From Acetobacter malorum (GTDB taxonomy: Bacteria; Pseudomonadota; Alphaproteobacteria; Acetobacterales; Acetobacteraceae), in the NCBI RefSeq assembly GCF_001580615.1, contig NZ_LHZC01000055.1:186001-250000 (forward strand): 64,000 nt of DNA, written 5' to 3'. Both the position numbers and the translations under genes were made by a program. Shown piece by piece: positions 52,725-62,276 of this stretch. How positions within the stretch are numbered: position 1 is the stretch's first letter; every line of letters begins with the position of its first letter. Below the pieces are notes generated by a model. It was not told the origin of the DNA. It made no database searches and was given only the letters and a program-made list of their open reading frames with translations.

Positions 52725-55388
52725 TCAGAAATTTGCATCCAGTCGGCCATAGTAATAGCCCCCGGTAATGGGCACCTGCAGGGAGAACTGATCATAAATC
52801 TGCGCCCCGCGAGAGTTGTTAATCTGCGGCACGCGGCGCGGACGCACGTTCAGCAGGTTGTTGACGCCCACGGCCATATGCCAGTGGGGGTTAAAGCGAT
52901 AGCCAATTTCAATATCCGTCAGCCAGCGCGGTGAATTCTTGAACTGCGCAAAGCAGGAGTTGGAGTAGGCCAGTTTGCCGCCGCTGGCGCAGGGCAGCGT
53001 CTTGTCCGTCCAGTCATAATAGGTCAGCATGCTGGTTGTCTCACCATACCGGGTCTGGCGCACGTTAAAGTCCCAGTTCCGGTAGGCATAAAACGCGTTC
53101 AGGATAATCTTGCTGCGCGGGTAGGCCGTGGTGATGTAGCCAATATTCTGCGCATTCAGCAGCGCATTACCGTTCCGGTCCGTGCCGTTATGGTGCAGGC
53201 GGGTGCGGTTCAGGTCCAGCGCCATGCTCAAAGTCAGGTTCCCGGCTTTTTCAAAGTGGAACGTATAGTCAGCCTTAATGTCCAGACCCTGCGTGCGGGT
53301 GCTGGCCCCGTTGGTCATGTAATAGGCTGAGACATCCTGCGCGTTGATGCTGTTCAGCGGCAGAGAATACCCCATGGTCTCAATCGCGTTGATGGCCGCA
53401 TCACCTTTCACGGTGCCCCCGCCCACAATACGGTCCCGCAGGTTGATCTGATAGACGTCCGCTTCCACATGGAAGCCCCGCACAGGCTCCAGCACAATGC
53501 CGCCGCTCTCACTCACGGAGCGTTCAGGCTTCAGCGGGCTGGCACCCAGAACCTGCGCCGCTGTGGAGCTGACAGGCAGCAGGCCGGACGCCCCCGTCGG
53601 GCTCACATTCATGGCGCTGTAATGCTGTTCCGCCAGTGTCGGCGCACGGAACCCGGTGCTGATGGTCCCACGCACGGAAATAAAGCGATTGATGTCGTAG
53701 CGTGATGACACCTTGCCGTTCACCGTATTGCCCACGTCCGTATAATGTTCGAACCGGCCTGCAAAATCCAGATCCCAGTGCTTCAGCGGGTGGAAGTCTC
53801 CGTCTACATACGCGGCCCAGATATCGCGGCTCCAGTTACCCGCACTATTGGGGCCAAGGCCCGCATAACCCTGCGTTCCTCCCAGTTCGTAAGAGGGCGG
53901 GGTGCCTGCCTTGATCTCATAGGTTTCCAGACGGTGCTCACCGCCAAAGGCCAGCGTTACCGGCACCAGATGGGCAATGTTGAAGTTACGGCGGAAGTCC
54001 AGATTGTTGGTCCATTGCGCCATGCGGTAGGTTTCAGCCCGCGTGGTGTTGGGGGACCAGCCACAACCATCCGTGGAAAAATAGGCAGAGCTGGGGTCGG
54101 TCGAACAGGTGCTGGCCAGCATTCCGGTATTGGCGGTGTTCTTGTTACCAATCTTGTTGCCATCTGCGCCGTAAGTCGTGCTCAGGTCCCAGTCAAAACC
54201 AAAGAAGTTATCGCCTTTCAGACCCAGAGTGGCCGCGTAATCATTTTCTTCCGATGTTTCCAGCGGCGAGAACCCGGACGGATACATGCTGGGCGCAATG
54301 TTGGGCGTACGATAGTTTTCATACGCTTCCCCATGCCGGTGCATGTAGGTAATCAGCCCGTAAAAGTTGATGCCGTCTGTAATCTTTTTTCCAAAATCAA
54401 TGGCAAGGCTCTCGCGCGTTTCTTCCGGCGTGCTCATGATTTTGTTGGAATCGCTCGGCACGTTCATCGCACCCGGCACCAGGCCATTATAATAACCGGT
54501 AGTGGTGGCATTGGTGGGCCAGCTTCCCAGCAAGCGATGGTCATGCGCCCCCACGACCATATGGTCGGTGTGGTACATCTGCGCACTGATATGCATATAG
54601 CCATCCTGGCCCAGCTTCAGCCCGCCATCGGCGTTCAGCTGATACTGTCAACCATCACCATTATAGGCATTGGCCCCGGTCTGCGCGGACATATGCAGCC
54701 CGTGGTCCTGCTTTTTGGTGATGATATTCACCACCCCGGCAATAGCGTCCGAGCCATACATGGCTGCAGCGCCATCCTCCAGAACTTCAATATGGTCAAT
54801 AGCACTTGCAGGAATGGTGTTCAGGTCCGCACCGGTGGAACCAAACTGCGGCCCGGCATCGGCCGTAATGTTGGCGGTGTTATGGCGGCGTTTGCCATCT
54901 ACCAGCACCAGCACTTCATTCGGCCCAAGTCCGCGCATCTGAATGGAGGAGGTCAGGGCGGCGGAATCCGCGCCCATGGCCTGCACATTGATGGACGCAT
55001 AGGTGCGGGTCAACGCATCGGCCACGTTCATCATACCCGAGCGACGCAGCGTGGCAGCGGAGACGACCGTAACCGGAGACGTGCTTTGTCTGGCCTTACG
55101 GTTTGTGGAATGTGTGCCGGTCGTTACGTTAATCGTTTCGGCCTCACCCGCATAAACCGGACCGCTTTTTTTTGGAGCCCTGCGTGCCGCCGGAGCCGTT
55201 GAAACCGCCGCCGCAGGCATTGCCCCCGCTGCTGCCGGTTTTGCATGGGGCGTGCCGGAATGCGCTGTAACATGGTGGCGCGCTGTTGTGGTTTTTTCCG
55301 TGCCCGGGGTGGCGGCCTCTGCGGCAAGGCAGGGGGCAACGGTGCAAACTGTAGTAACAAGAAGGGAAAAACGACGTCTGACTCTCAT
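52725..55388 (-). pseudogene. TonB-dependent receptor interrupted by an in-frame stop codon
   Basis: The reverse frame opens with a signal peptide (MRVRRRFSLLVTTVCTVAPCLA) and plug domain (PVTVVSAATLRRSGMMNV, MRGLGPNEVLVLVDGKRRHN, VLEDGAAAMYGSDAIAGVVNIITKK). It runs to TGANAYNGDG, where codon 247 is TGA (54648-54650). The same frame then continues QYQLNADGGLKLGQDGYMHISAQ into a full 600-residue beta-barrel that ends GGYYYGRLDANF. One base change would restore an 887-aa receptor. It may be a recent nonsense mutation, a phase of some variation, or a sequencing error; readthrough cannot be excluded. Confidence 0.85.
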
Positions 55389-55604
55389 GGGATTATCCGT
55401 GCTTCCACATCAGGCTGATCCGTCAATTCGGAACCGTTCTTCTTCAGACTGCCTTAAATTTATTTCAAATCCATTACAAAAAGAGAGTCGCAATAAAGGG
55501 ACGCTTTCTTGTTGCAGAAAAGCAACAGAATCACACCCCGGCCTGAATAACGGTTATTATATCTTTTATTATCACGCTGTTTCGGTGGATGCCGTCTTAC
55601 CTTT

Positions 55605-55632
55605 CCACCAGCCACCAGCCACCAGCCACCAG
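55605..55632. repeat. Four tandem copies of CCACCAG
   Basis: A 7-bp unit repeated perfectly, ending 2 bp from the stop codon of the 55635-55949 gene. The remaining DNA 55389-55604 shows no gene. Confidence 0.8.
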
Positions 55633-55634
55633 CC

Positions 55635-55949
55635 TCACAGAGCCCGGACCTGCTCCAGCATTCGCTCCGCGACAGTCTGCACATCATCCTGATCCACTTC
55701 CTGCGCCAGAGCCTCCAGCGTGGCGCAGCACTCCAGCACGGCCAGCGGAGCCGCTTTAAAATAGAGCGTATCGATCAGGGGCATAATCTCCCGCACTGTC
55801 TGACGGAGGCACGCCGCAACCTGCACCAGCGTCGCGCCGTCCAGCTCCGCCTGCTGACGCAGAAACGCCGCACTCCCCGGCAATGGCATCCAGACAGGTC
55901 CGGCAGACGTATGATGTGCAGGAGGCGTAACAGGGCAGGATGGGGGCAT
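55635..55949 (-). CDS. Hypothetical helical protein (104 aa)
   Basis: A Pro-rich N-terminus (MPPSCPVTPPAHH) is followed by amphipathic helices (LVQVAACLRQTVREIMPLID, VLECCATLEALAQEVDQDDVQTVAERMLEQVRAL by its blocks). ATG 55949, or TTG nine bases upstream. No family recognised. The heptanucleotide array sits directly behind its stop. Confidence 0.5.
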   Translation of the reverse strand: MPPSCPVTPPAHHTSAGPVWMPLPGSAAFLRQQAELDGATLVQVAACLRQTVREIMPLIDTLYFKAAPLAVLECCATLEALAQEVDQDDVQTVAERMLEQVRAL

Positions 55950-56031
55950 CAGCAACACTCACTCATAGCATCAGCAGGAGCCACCTCTGTAAGCCTGACC
56001 AGAAACAGGTGCAGTCAAAGAGTGTGTTCTG

Positions 56032-56967
56032 TCAGCTGTTAAGTGTTTTTTGCAGGTTGGAAAAAAACACTTTGGCTTCCCGGTACAGGTAATCAATCAC
56101 CATTTTGCTTTCCGGATTATTCCGGGTGTTCTTATTGTAAAACATGTCAATATAATAGAGATCTATTTTTTCTTTTACAGGAACCTGCATAATCTGGTCG
56201 GCAAGGTCGGTATGCTCAAAGCTGTAGCGGCATGTCATGAAGAGGCAGTTATTTTTCACACCAAATTTTATAGAATCTACAGATTGCCCAACACTAAGGG
56301 CGATGTTGCTAAATTTTGCATCATGTGGAAGTCCAGACTCATCAAAATACTGAATAATGTAAGATGAGCTATTGATAATTTTTTTGTCGTATAAATCAGC
56401 AATGTCGTAAATACGACCTTTCTCGATTTCCGGGTTGGTTATGCTGGAGCCAATCAGCAATGGGTCCGAAAAAATATTTTTGCGAATTGTATCCTCGGAA
56501 ATGAAAGAACTTCGTCCGTTCCCAATAAAAAGACAGTCATCTTCCAGATGATCAGGAGCAAGATACGGTGCAATGTCATAATCAAATGAAATTCTGGGAA
56601 ACTTCCTGATGCAGTCATTCAGGACATTATCCATAAAAAGAAGTCCAGGCATATTATGGAAAAATATTTTAAAAGTTTTTTTAGCAACTTTCTTTTTTAG
56701 AATATATTCCTGAGAAAGAATCTCATAAAATGCTTTAGATATGGAATCTCTGTAGAGTATTCCTTCCCGGGTCAGGATCAGTCTCTTCCCATCCCGCTTG
56801 ATCAGCTGTGTGCCCAGTTTGTGCTCAAGGCATTTGATAGCGCGTGAAATTTTTGAAGGATGCGTATCCAGAAATTTAGCAGCTTTGGAAAGAGTACCAA
56901 AATGACAGAAGAGCAAAAAAAACTCACGGTCTGTCAGGTCGGAAGTGGGGGCCAGAACGGAGAGCAT
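56032..56967 (-). CDS. LysR-family transcriptional regulator, AT-rich
   Basis: The N-terminal HTH is FCHFGTLSKAAKFLDTHPSKISRAIKCLEHKLGTQLI (near 20-58, seen as the block THPSKISRAIKCLEHK). A divergent effector domain rich in Lys, Asn and Ile follows. Base composition is much lower in GC than the housekeeping genes, suggesting transfer. It is divergent from Hint gene 5, 365 bp away, repeating the LysR-Hint pairing seen at 32372/33766. Confidence 0.82.
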   Translation of the reverse strand: MLSVLAPTSDLTDREFFLLFCHFGTLSKAAKFLDTHPSKISRAIKCLEHKLGTQLIKRDGKRLILTREGILYRDSISKAFYEILSQEYILKKKVAKKTFKIFFHNMPGLLFMDNVLNDCIRKFPRISFDYDIAPYLAPDHLEDDCLFIGNGRSSFISEDTIRKNIFSDPLLIGSSITNPEIEKGRIYDIADLYDKKIINSSSYIIQYFDESGLPHDAKFSNIALSVGQSVDSIKFGVKNNCLFMTCRYSFEHTDLADQIMQVPVKEKIDLYYIDMFYNKNTRNNPESKMVIDYLYREAKVFFSNLQKTLNS

Positions 56968-57332
56968 TTTACGGGTGCCTTTTGGTATCTTTTCTGGTGA
57001 TCAGAGTGTTTCCTGAAAAAGACCGGTACAGGCAGGCAAATCTGTCAGGTCTCGCGGAGCGCGTTCTTGTATTGTTGGAATATGAATTTCTGATGGTCGT
57101 TCAGTCCTCAAAGCATGAGGCATTATGATTCCATGTAGACAGTTCCGGAGTTCACAGACCGGCTGACGGCGCCTCTTACAGATTCTATCTATTCTTAAAA
57201 ATCAAGCTCACCTTAGCACTGGTGCAAGATCACTTAGCATTTTCGTGCCTTATGTCGTCAGGGGTTGGGTGCTACTCAGAATCACGGTTTTTTATTTCCA
57301 AACAGACATATTTGTTGAGAGAGGTCCTGCTT
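56968..57332. promoter_or_regulatory. Divergent intergenic region, LysR / Hint gene 5
   Basis: No gene is seen. The open frame of Hint gene 5 extends back to 57222, but without a ribosome site. No TAAATCAGGA site of the recombinase-cassette type was found here. Confidence 0.35.
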
Positions 57333-59045
57333 ATGGCGACTTCAGCACTCACGGCAGCCAGCGTCACATGGAAAGATGTCATCGCAAATAGTGATGCATC
57401 TAAAGCTATGGTTACACTGGATTCCTCCAGGAATGCGATTACTGTGTCAGGCGCAGTGCAAGGGGCGGGAGGGGCTTCCGATAATTTTATTAACGGTCTG
57501 GCCATAGCAGGCCGTCATCCCGTTACCCTTTCCGGTTCAGGCACGGTAACAGTTACCGGCGCCATCACGGCAAAAAGCAACACGATTATTGATGGCATCA
57601 CCGTCACTGGAAACACCAGCATCAGCGGCGGCACGATTACCATTCAGGGTGGCGGCACGCTTATTGCCAGAAGTGTAACCTCAAACATTGTGTTTGGATC
57701 AACAACATCTACTGTTCCCAATACTCTTCAGCTGGATAGCACCAGCGTCACACCCACCAGTGTGACCAATCTGTCTCCTGATGATGAGATAGATTTTGTC
57801 GGTAATACCTCGGATACAAGCGTAATCTGGACAAAAAACAGTAACGATTCTTATAGCCTGAAAGGCAGTGCAGGCGATATGCTGATTTCGTCTGTCTCTT
57901 TTGCAAAAAAAGCTGATGGAACGTCTTATACTCCGGATGATTTCCGTTCCACCACGACGATTGTTGCGTACAATGGCAGCACGCCCACGAATATTACCTT
58001 CGGCTGTTTCCTTGCTGGCAGCATGATCGAAACCCCGGAGGGTGATGTGCCGGTTGAAAGTCTCAAAAGAGGCGACCAGATCATGACTTATGTCGAGGAA
58101 AGCCCCGTCAACCGCCCGGTTATCTGGGCGGGTCGCCAGCATGTCACCGTGCGTAACGGCCTCCCTGATGATGAAGCCGGTTATCCTGTTCGCATCATCA
58201 AGGATGCTATTGCCGATGGGGTGCCGTACAAGGATATGCTGATTACTGGTGATCATTGTCTGTTCTTTGATGGGGCATTTATTCCCGTTCGCATGCTGGT
58301 GAATGGCCGGTCCATCTTCTTTGACCGCAGACTCTCTTCGTACACGTACTATCATGTTGAAACGCCTCAGCACGCCGTTATCCGGGCCGATGGCGCACTG
58401 ACAGAAAGCTATCTGGATACCGGAAATCGGAATAAATTCATTCAGGATAGCAAAGTTATCAAAATCCACGGACATGTTAAAAGCGAGAAGAAAGATGCAA
58501 AAGCCCCCGGCCCGGTTGCCAGCGCCACTGCTGAATCGCTTTTTGTCACGCTTCAGGCCCGGGCTCTGGCGCGCGGCGTTCCGTTCACGGTGAGCGATGT
58601 TGCTTTGAGGGATGATCCCGACCTCCGCCTTGTTACTTCAAAAGGGCAGGTCATTCGGACAATGCGTGTTAAAGGCGATAAATATCTGTTCATGATTCCA
58701 CCGGGCGTGAAATCTGTGCGTATCCTCTCGCGCACAAGGCGTCCGTGTGATGGTCCCGGTCCGTTTGTGAATGACCACCGCCATCTCGGTGTGCTCGTGG
58801 GGAGCATCTCTCTTCAGAGCGTAAAGAAAAATATCGAGATTACCAGCCATCTGACCACTGTGGACGCGGACGGCTGGAGTGTTCAGGAAAATCTCCCCTG
58901 CCGCTGGACAACCGGGAGTGCCATTCTGCCGCTGCCACTGCACGTCGGGGATCAGTGCAGTATTCTGACCCTGCAGATTCTGGCCTGTGGCCCTTCTGGC
59001 AGCATGCCGGAACAGGCGGGTGTTCTGTCCGTCCGTTCAGTCTGA
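57333..59045 (+). CDS. Hint-domain surface protein 5 (570 aa)
   Basis: The shortest of the six. The passenger (~220 residues) is Thr/Ser/Val-rich (VTVTGAITAKSNTIIDGITVTGNTS by its pattern). The Hint domain starts at Cys225 (CFLAGSMIET) with LITGDHCLFF, YYHVETPQHAV and ESYLDTGNR. The C-terminal region (DDPDLRLVTSKGQVIRTM, RRPCDGPGPFVNDHRHLG) ends SVRSV. AGAGAGG precedes ATG 57333; codons upstream to 57222 are unlikely to be translated. It converges on Hint gene 6 over a shared terminator. Confidence 0.85.
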   Translation: MATSALTAASVTWKDVIANSDASKAMVTLDSSRNAITVSGAVQGAGGASDNFINGLAIAGRHPVTLSGSGTVTVTGAITAKSNTIIDGITVTGNTSISGGTITIQGGGTLIARSVTSNIVFGSTTSTVPNTLQLDSTSVTPTSVTNLSPDDEIDFVGNTSDTSVIWTKNSNDSYSLKGSAGDMLISSVSFAKKADGTSYTPDDFRSTTTIVAYNGSTPTNITFGCFLAGSMIETPEGDVPVESLKRGDQIMTYVEESPVNRPVIWAGRQHVTVRNGLPDDEAGYPVRIIKDAIADGVPYKDMLITGDHCLFFDGAFIPVRMLVNGRSIFFDRRLSSYTYYHVETPQHAVIRADGALTESYLDTGNRNKFIQDSKVIKIHGHVKSEKKDAKAPGPVASATAESLFVTLQARALARGVPFTVSDVALRDDPDLRLVTSKGQVIRTMRVKGDKYLFMIPPGVKSVRILSRTRRPCDGPGPFVNDHRHLGVLVGSISLQSVKKNIEITSHLTTVDADGWSVQENLPCRWTTGSAILPLPLHVGDQCSILTLQILACGPSGSMPEQAGVLSVRSV

Positions 59046-59070
59046 GAAATAAAAGAGCTTAGCTAAAAAA

Positions 59071-59105
59071 ACCGGAAGGAGAGCCAACGCTCCTTCCGGT
59101 TTTTT
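59071..59105. terminator. Bidirectional terminator between Hint genes 5 and 6
   Basis: ACCGGAAGGAG (59071-59081) pairs perfectly with CTCCTTCCGGT (59090-59100), with A7 before and T6 after. Confidence 0.92.
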
Positions 59106-59126
59106 ATAATGTTCGTGTGACGTGGC

Positions 59127-61052
59127 TCAGTTGCTGACACGATACCGTGAAACGGCTGTGTCCTCACACAGATAGGGTCCGGCAGACAGAATCTTCACTG
59201 TCACTATCCGCACCGCATGCGGCAGCGTGCTCGGCACCTCCAGCAGTGCATAACCATCCGTCCAGCGCGCGCCGTTAGGTTCGGCCGCGTGCCAGCCGGG
59301 CAGGGTGCTGTTCTGCGTAGGCTGCGTGATGCTGCGTGGAGGAAGATTGCCTTCCTGCATCACAACGCCACCGATCAGAACCCCCAGCATCCGGCGGTCA
59401 TCCACAAACGGCCCTTCCACATCACAGGGTCGGCTGGCGCGGGAGACAAGACGCACCTGCGTGACACCCGCCGGAAGCATGAAGGACGCCATGCCGTCCT
59501 GCTTGCGGATTTTACGGATTGTCTTCCCACACACTGTTTCCAGATGCAGGTCCGCATCATGCGTCAGTTCCGGGCTGGGCATAAGCCCTTCACCACACAC
59601 GCCAGATGACTGTGCAGCCCGTTCTGCCAGCGCACGGAACAGAGGTTTCACTTCATCGCGCGTCACGGCCAGCGGGACGGCGGCATGCTGGGCCCAGGTA
59701 CGCGGACCAGCGCCCAAAGTCGCCACTTTGCCGGCCTGTGCAAAGCTGCCCCGGTTGCCGGTATCCAGATAGCTTTCCGTCAGCATCCCATTGGCCATAA
59801 TCACAGCATGCTGCGCGGTTTCCACATGGTAATAGGTGTACTGCGTCAGGCTGCGATCATAAAAAATGCTGCTGCCATTGACCAGCATCCGAACAGGCAC
59901 AAAGCGACCGTTCAGAAACAGACAATGTTCCGGCGTAATCAGCAGGTCTTCATACGGCACGCCATCGGCAATGGCCCCGGCCCGGATCCGCACGGGATAG
60001 CCCGCTTCATCATCCGGCACGCCGGCACGCACCGTCGCGGTCTGATACCCGGCCCAGATAACGGGCTGATACACATCCTGGCCCGTCGTCACAGTCAGAA
60101 CCAGATCGCCCACCCCCACATCTTCAACAGCCACATCGCCTTTTGCGGTGCGGATCAAAGACCCGGCAAGGAAGCACGTCACCGTGGCCGTTTGCGCGGT
60201 GCTGTTATAGGTCAGCCCGGCATTCTGGTAGTAGGTCGCGCCTGTATGCTGAGAATCACCATGGTTACCGTCGATGGTGCCCGCAGACGTCGCAGCAGGA
60301 CTCAGATCCTGCGGGGAATAATAAACCGTATTCCCATTGGCATCAGTGGCGGTCGTGCCATCGGCATTTTTCTTTGGGGCAAAGGAAACGCTGCTGGCAA
60401 TGGCGTTCTGCGTCCAGTTGCCGTCATACGCCGCCAGTGTGTAGGTGTTGCTGCTGCCCTGCTGAATCCACCGGACATGCGGATAACCAGATTTTTCCAC
60501 CACAATGCTGTCAGCAGGGGTAAAGTTCTGCACGCTGCCCACAGTCAGGGAGGGATTGTTCAGCACCAGCGTATTGTGGGTGTTGTCCGGTGTTTCACCA
60601 AACACCACAGTTCCGGGCACGCTGCCATTCAGGCTGACGGTTGCTCCATCAGCAATGCCCAGCGTGCCATTGATCGTGGCGGAAGAGGGCGCATTCAGCG
60701 TCGTGCTCGGACCGCTGAGTGTCAGCGTTCCCGTGTTCGCAACGGTCAGTCCGTTGGCGTTCAGTGTGCCGTTCTCCAGCGTCACCGCAGCGCCGCTGTC
60801 CACCGTCATGTTGCTAACACCGCCATAGGTCTGGCCACCCAGATCAACCGTAGCGTTGGACGGAAAGGCCACCGGAGCCCATGTGCTGCTCGTGCCAGGC
60901 GGCAGAGCAACCTGCTGGCCATTAACCCAGGTTAGGGGGTACGTCGCGGGGTTTCCGTTGGAATCATAGTAAGTCCAGTTTTTAGTATCCGCCCAGCTCG
61001 TTCCGTCTCCGGCGCCAGTCCAGATATAAGTCGCGGTATAAGAAGCACCCAA
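59127..61052 (-). CDS. Hint-domain surface protein 6 (641 aa)
   Basis: The N-terminus (TYIWTGAGDGTSWADTKNW) resembles Hint protein 1. The passenger is Thr/Ser/Asn-rich beta repeats (LTVANTGTLTLSGPSTTLNA). The Hint domain starts at Cys293 (CFLAGSLIRT), with LITPEHCLFL, YYHVETAQHAV and ESYLDTGNR. The C-terminal region has SRPCDVEGPFVDDRRMLG and WTDGYALLEV, ending YRVSN. I chose TTG 61052 with AGAAGG nine bases upstream; GTG 61061 is the alternative. No recombinase or LysR gene is adjacent at its 5' side. Confidence 0.84.
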   Translation of the reverse strand: MGASYTATYIWTGAGDGTSWADTKNWTYYDSNGNPATYPLTWVNGQQVALPPGTSSTWAPVAFPSNATVDLGGQTYGGVSNMTVDSGAAVTLENGTLNANGLTVANTGTLTLSGPSTTLNAPSSATINGTLGIADGATVSLNGSVPGTVVFGETPDNTHNTLVLNNPSLTVGSVQNFTPADSIVVEKSGYPHVRWIQQGSSNTYTLAAYDGNWTQNAIASSVSFAPKKNADGTTATDANGNTVYYSPQDLSPAATSAGTIDGNHGDSQHTGATYYQNAGLTYNSTAQTATVTCFLAGSLIRTAKGDVAVEDVGVGDLVLTVTTGQDVYQPVIWAGYQTATVRAGVPDDEAGYPVRIRAGAIADGVPYEDLLITPEHCLFLNGRFVPVRMLVNGSSIFYDRSLTQYTYYHVETAQHAVIMANGMLTESYLDTGNRGSFAQAGKVATLGAGPRTWAQHAAVPLAVTRDEVKPLFRALAERAAQSSGVCGEGLMPSPELTHDADLHLETVCGKTIRKIRKQDGMASFMLPAGVTQVRLVSRASRPCDVEGPFVDDRRMLGVLIGGVVMQEGNLPPRSITQPTQNSTLPGWHAAEPNGARWTDGYALLEVPSTLPHAVRIVTVKILSAGPYLCEDTAVSRYRVSN

Positions 61053-61408
61053 TGCGTGCACCCTTCTTTTGTTAAGTTTTTCTTAGAATTTATTCTTTCA
61101 CTATGCATATCAATCGATCATAGTTATTCAAATTATGATTTTTTAATGAATCTAAAGGGAACACGCTGTAATTGTTTGTATCGAAAAAGATACAAAACGC
61201 GTGCAGAGGCTATACTTCGGCTATATCCCGCAGAAATAGCGTCAGATTGTGTCTCATAATTTGGATGTATTGTGTTATATCACGCTTGAAACGATATTTT
61301 TTCTTGGTTTCAAAGCGAATATGGCAATTCTGTGCACTCATTACAGTATTGCAGAGTGCAGCATTCTTGCTCTGAGCGTGTCAGTTTGGGCGCATTAAGC
61401 GGCGACCG
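61053..61408. other. AT-rich intergenic region between Hint gene 6 and the prophage-type repressor
   Basis: No gene or clear repeat was seen. It probably contains the Hint gene 6 promoter and marks the edge of the prophage-like segment. Confidence 0.35.
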
Positions 61409-62119
61409 TTACAGCCGCCGCGCAAACCACACCACCCGGCCGATAATCTGCACCAGCTCGGCGGGGACCTCATAAGGGGAAAAACGCGGGTTTTCGGACT
61501 TGATGCGCACCATCGGTTCCGAGGCCTCATGCGCCCGCTCGGCCCATTTACACACCACGCCATCTCCATCAAACAGCACAAAAATGCCCGGTTCGATAAT
61601 GGATGTCTTGCGCGTGTCCACCAGCACCATGTCTCCGTTCTGAAGCATCGGTTCCATGGACTGGCCTTCCACCTCAATCACCCTCAGGTCAGAGGGGGAG
61701 GCCCGCAGCGCGCCGCGCACAAAATCTTCTTCAAAAAACTTGGGGCGTCCCAGCAGCCGGTCTTCCACATAACCGCAGCCGCCCATGCCTGCCCGTAGCG
61801 AGATATAGGGCACAGCCACATACCCCGGCGGGTTCCGTTCCACCGTAATTTCCGGCTGATCCGGGGCCGCAATGTAGGCAGAGCGCGCCTCCCGCGCCAC
61901 GGTCTGCCCACCAGCGGGGAACAGCAGATCCCGCGCCGTGCAGCCCAGAATGGAGGCAACGCGCTCCAGCTTTTCGCCCCCGGGATTGCGCGATTTTCCT
62001 TTCAGAATATCGCGCACATAGGTGTCACCAACCCCCGCATTACGGGACAGTGCTTTTTGCGTCAGCCCCAGCAGGGACATCCGGCGTTCCAGTTCTCTGG
62101 CAACATGTGAGCGATCCAT
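61409..62119 (-). CDS. CI/LexA-like phage repressor (XRE HTH plus S24 peptidase domain)
   Basis: 236 aa. HTH near residues 15-50 (LGLTQKALSRNAGVGDTYVRDILKGKSRNPG). The C-terminal S24 domain has the autocleavage serine in VEGQSMEPMLQNGDMVLVD and a Lys-containing block GDGVVCKWAERA. Such repressors maintain lysogeny and cleave themselves during the SOS response. ATG 62119 is preferred to a TTG at 62155. It is divergent from the putative replication genes, a lambda-like switch arrangement. Confidence 0.88.
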   Translation of the reverse strand: MDRSHVARELERRMSLLGLTQKALSRNAGVGDTYVRDILKGKSRNPGGEKLERVASILGCTARDLLFPAGGQTVAREARSAYIAAPDQPEITVERNPPGYVAVPYISLRAGMGGCGYVEDRLLGRPKFFEEDFVRGALRASPSDLRVIEVEGQSMEPMLQNGDMVLVDTRKTSIIEPGIFVLFDGDGVVCKWAERAHEASEPMVRIKSENPRFSPYEVPAELVQIIGRVVWFARRL

Positions 62120-62157
62120 AGGGGGAACTATCCCACGTCGTCCCTTAAAGATCAAAT

Positions 62158-62180
62158 GGGATATATCACTTCAATATCCC
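62158..62180. promoter_or_regulatory. Candidate repressor operator GGGATAT-N9-ATATCCC
   Basis: A perfect 7-bp inverted repeat lies between the repressor and the divergent genes. A further TATCCC half-site is at about 62129-62134. TTGACC at 62182 could be a -35 element for the rightward promoter. Confidence 0.5.
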
Positions 62181-62276
62181 CTTGACCTCTTGTGACTGGT
62201 CACCCTACCGTCCCCCTTAAGCCTCACCGGTGTGATGAGGCCGTTTTGATCGCCTCCATTCAAAGGAAGAGTGCCT

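Noticed and set aside
53745-55202. 485-aa open frame on the plus strand opposite the TonB pseudogene
   Set aside because: The opposite strand carries clear plug and barrel motifs; this frame shows none and reflects codon bias.
59685-60935. 416-aa open frame opposite Hint gene 6
   Set aside because: His/Arg/Gly-rich composition without motifs, an antisense shadow of a gene with conserved Hint motifs.
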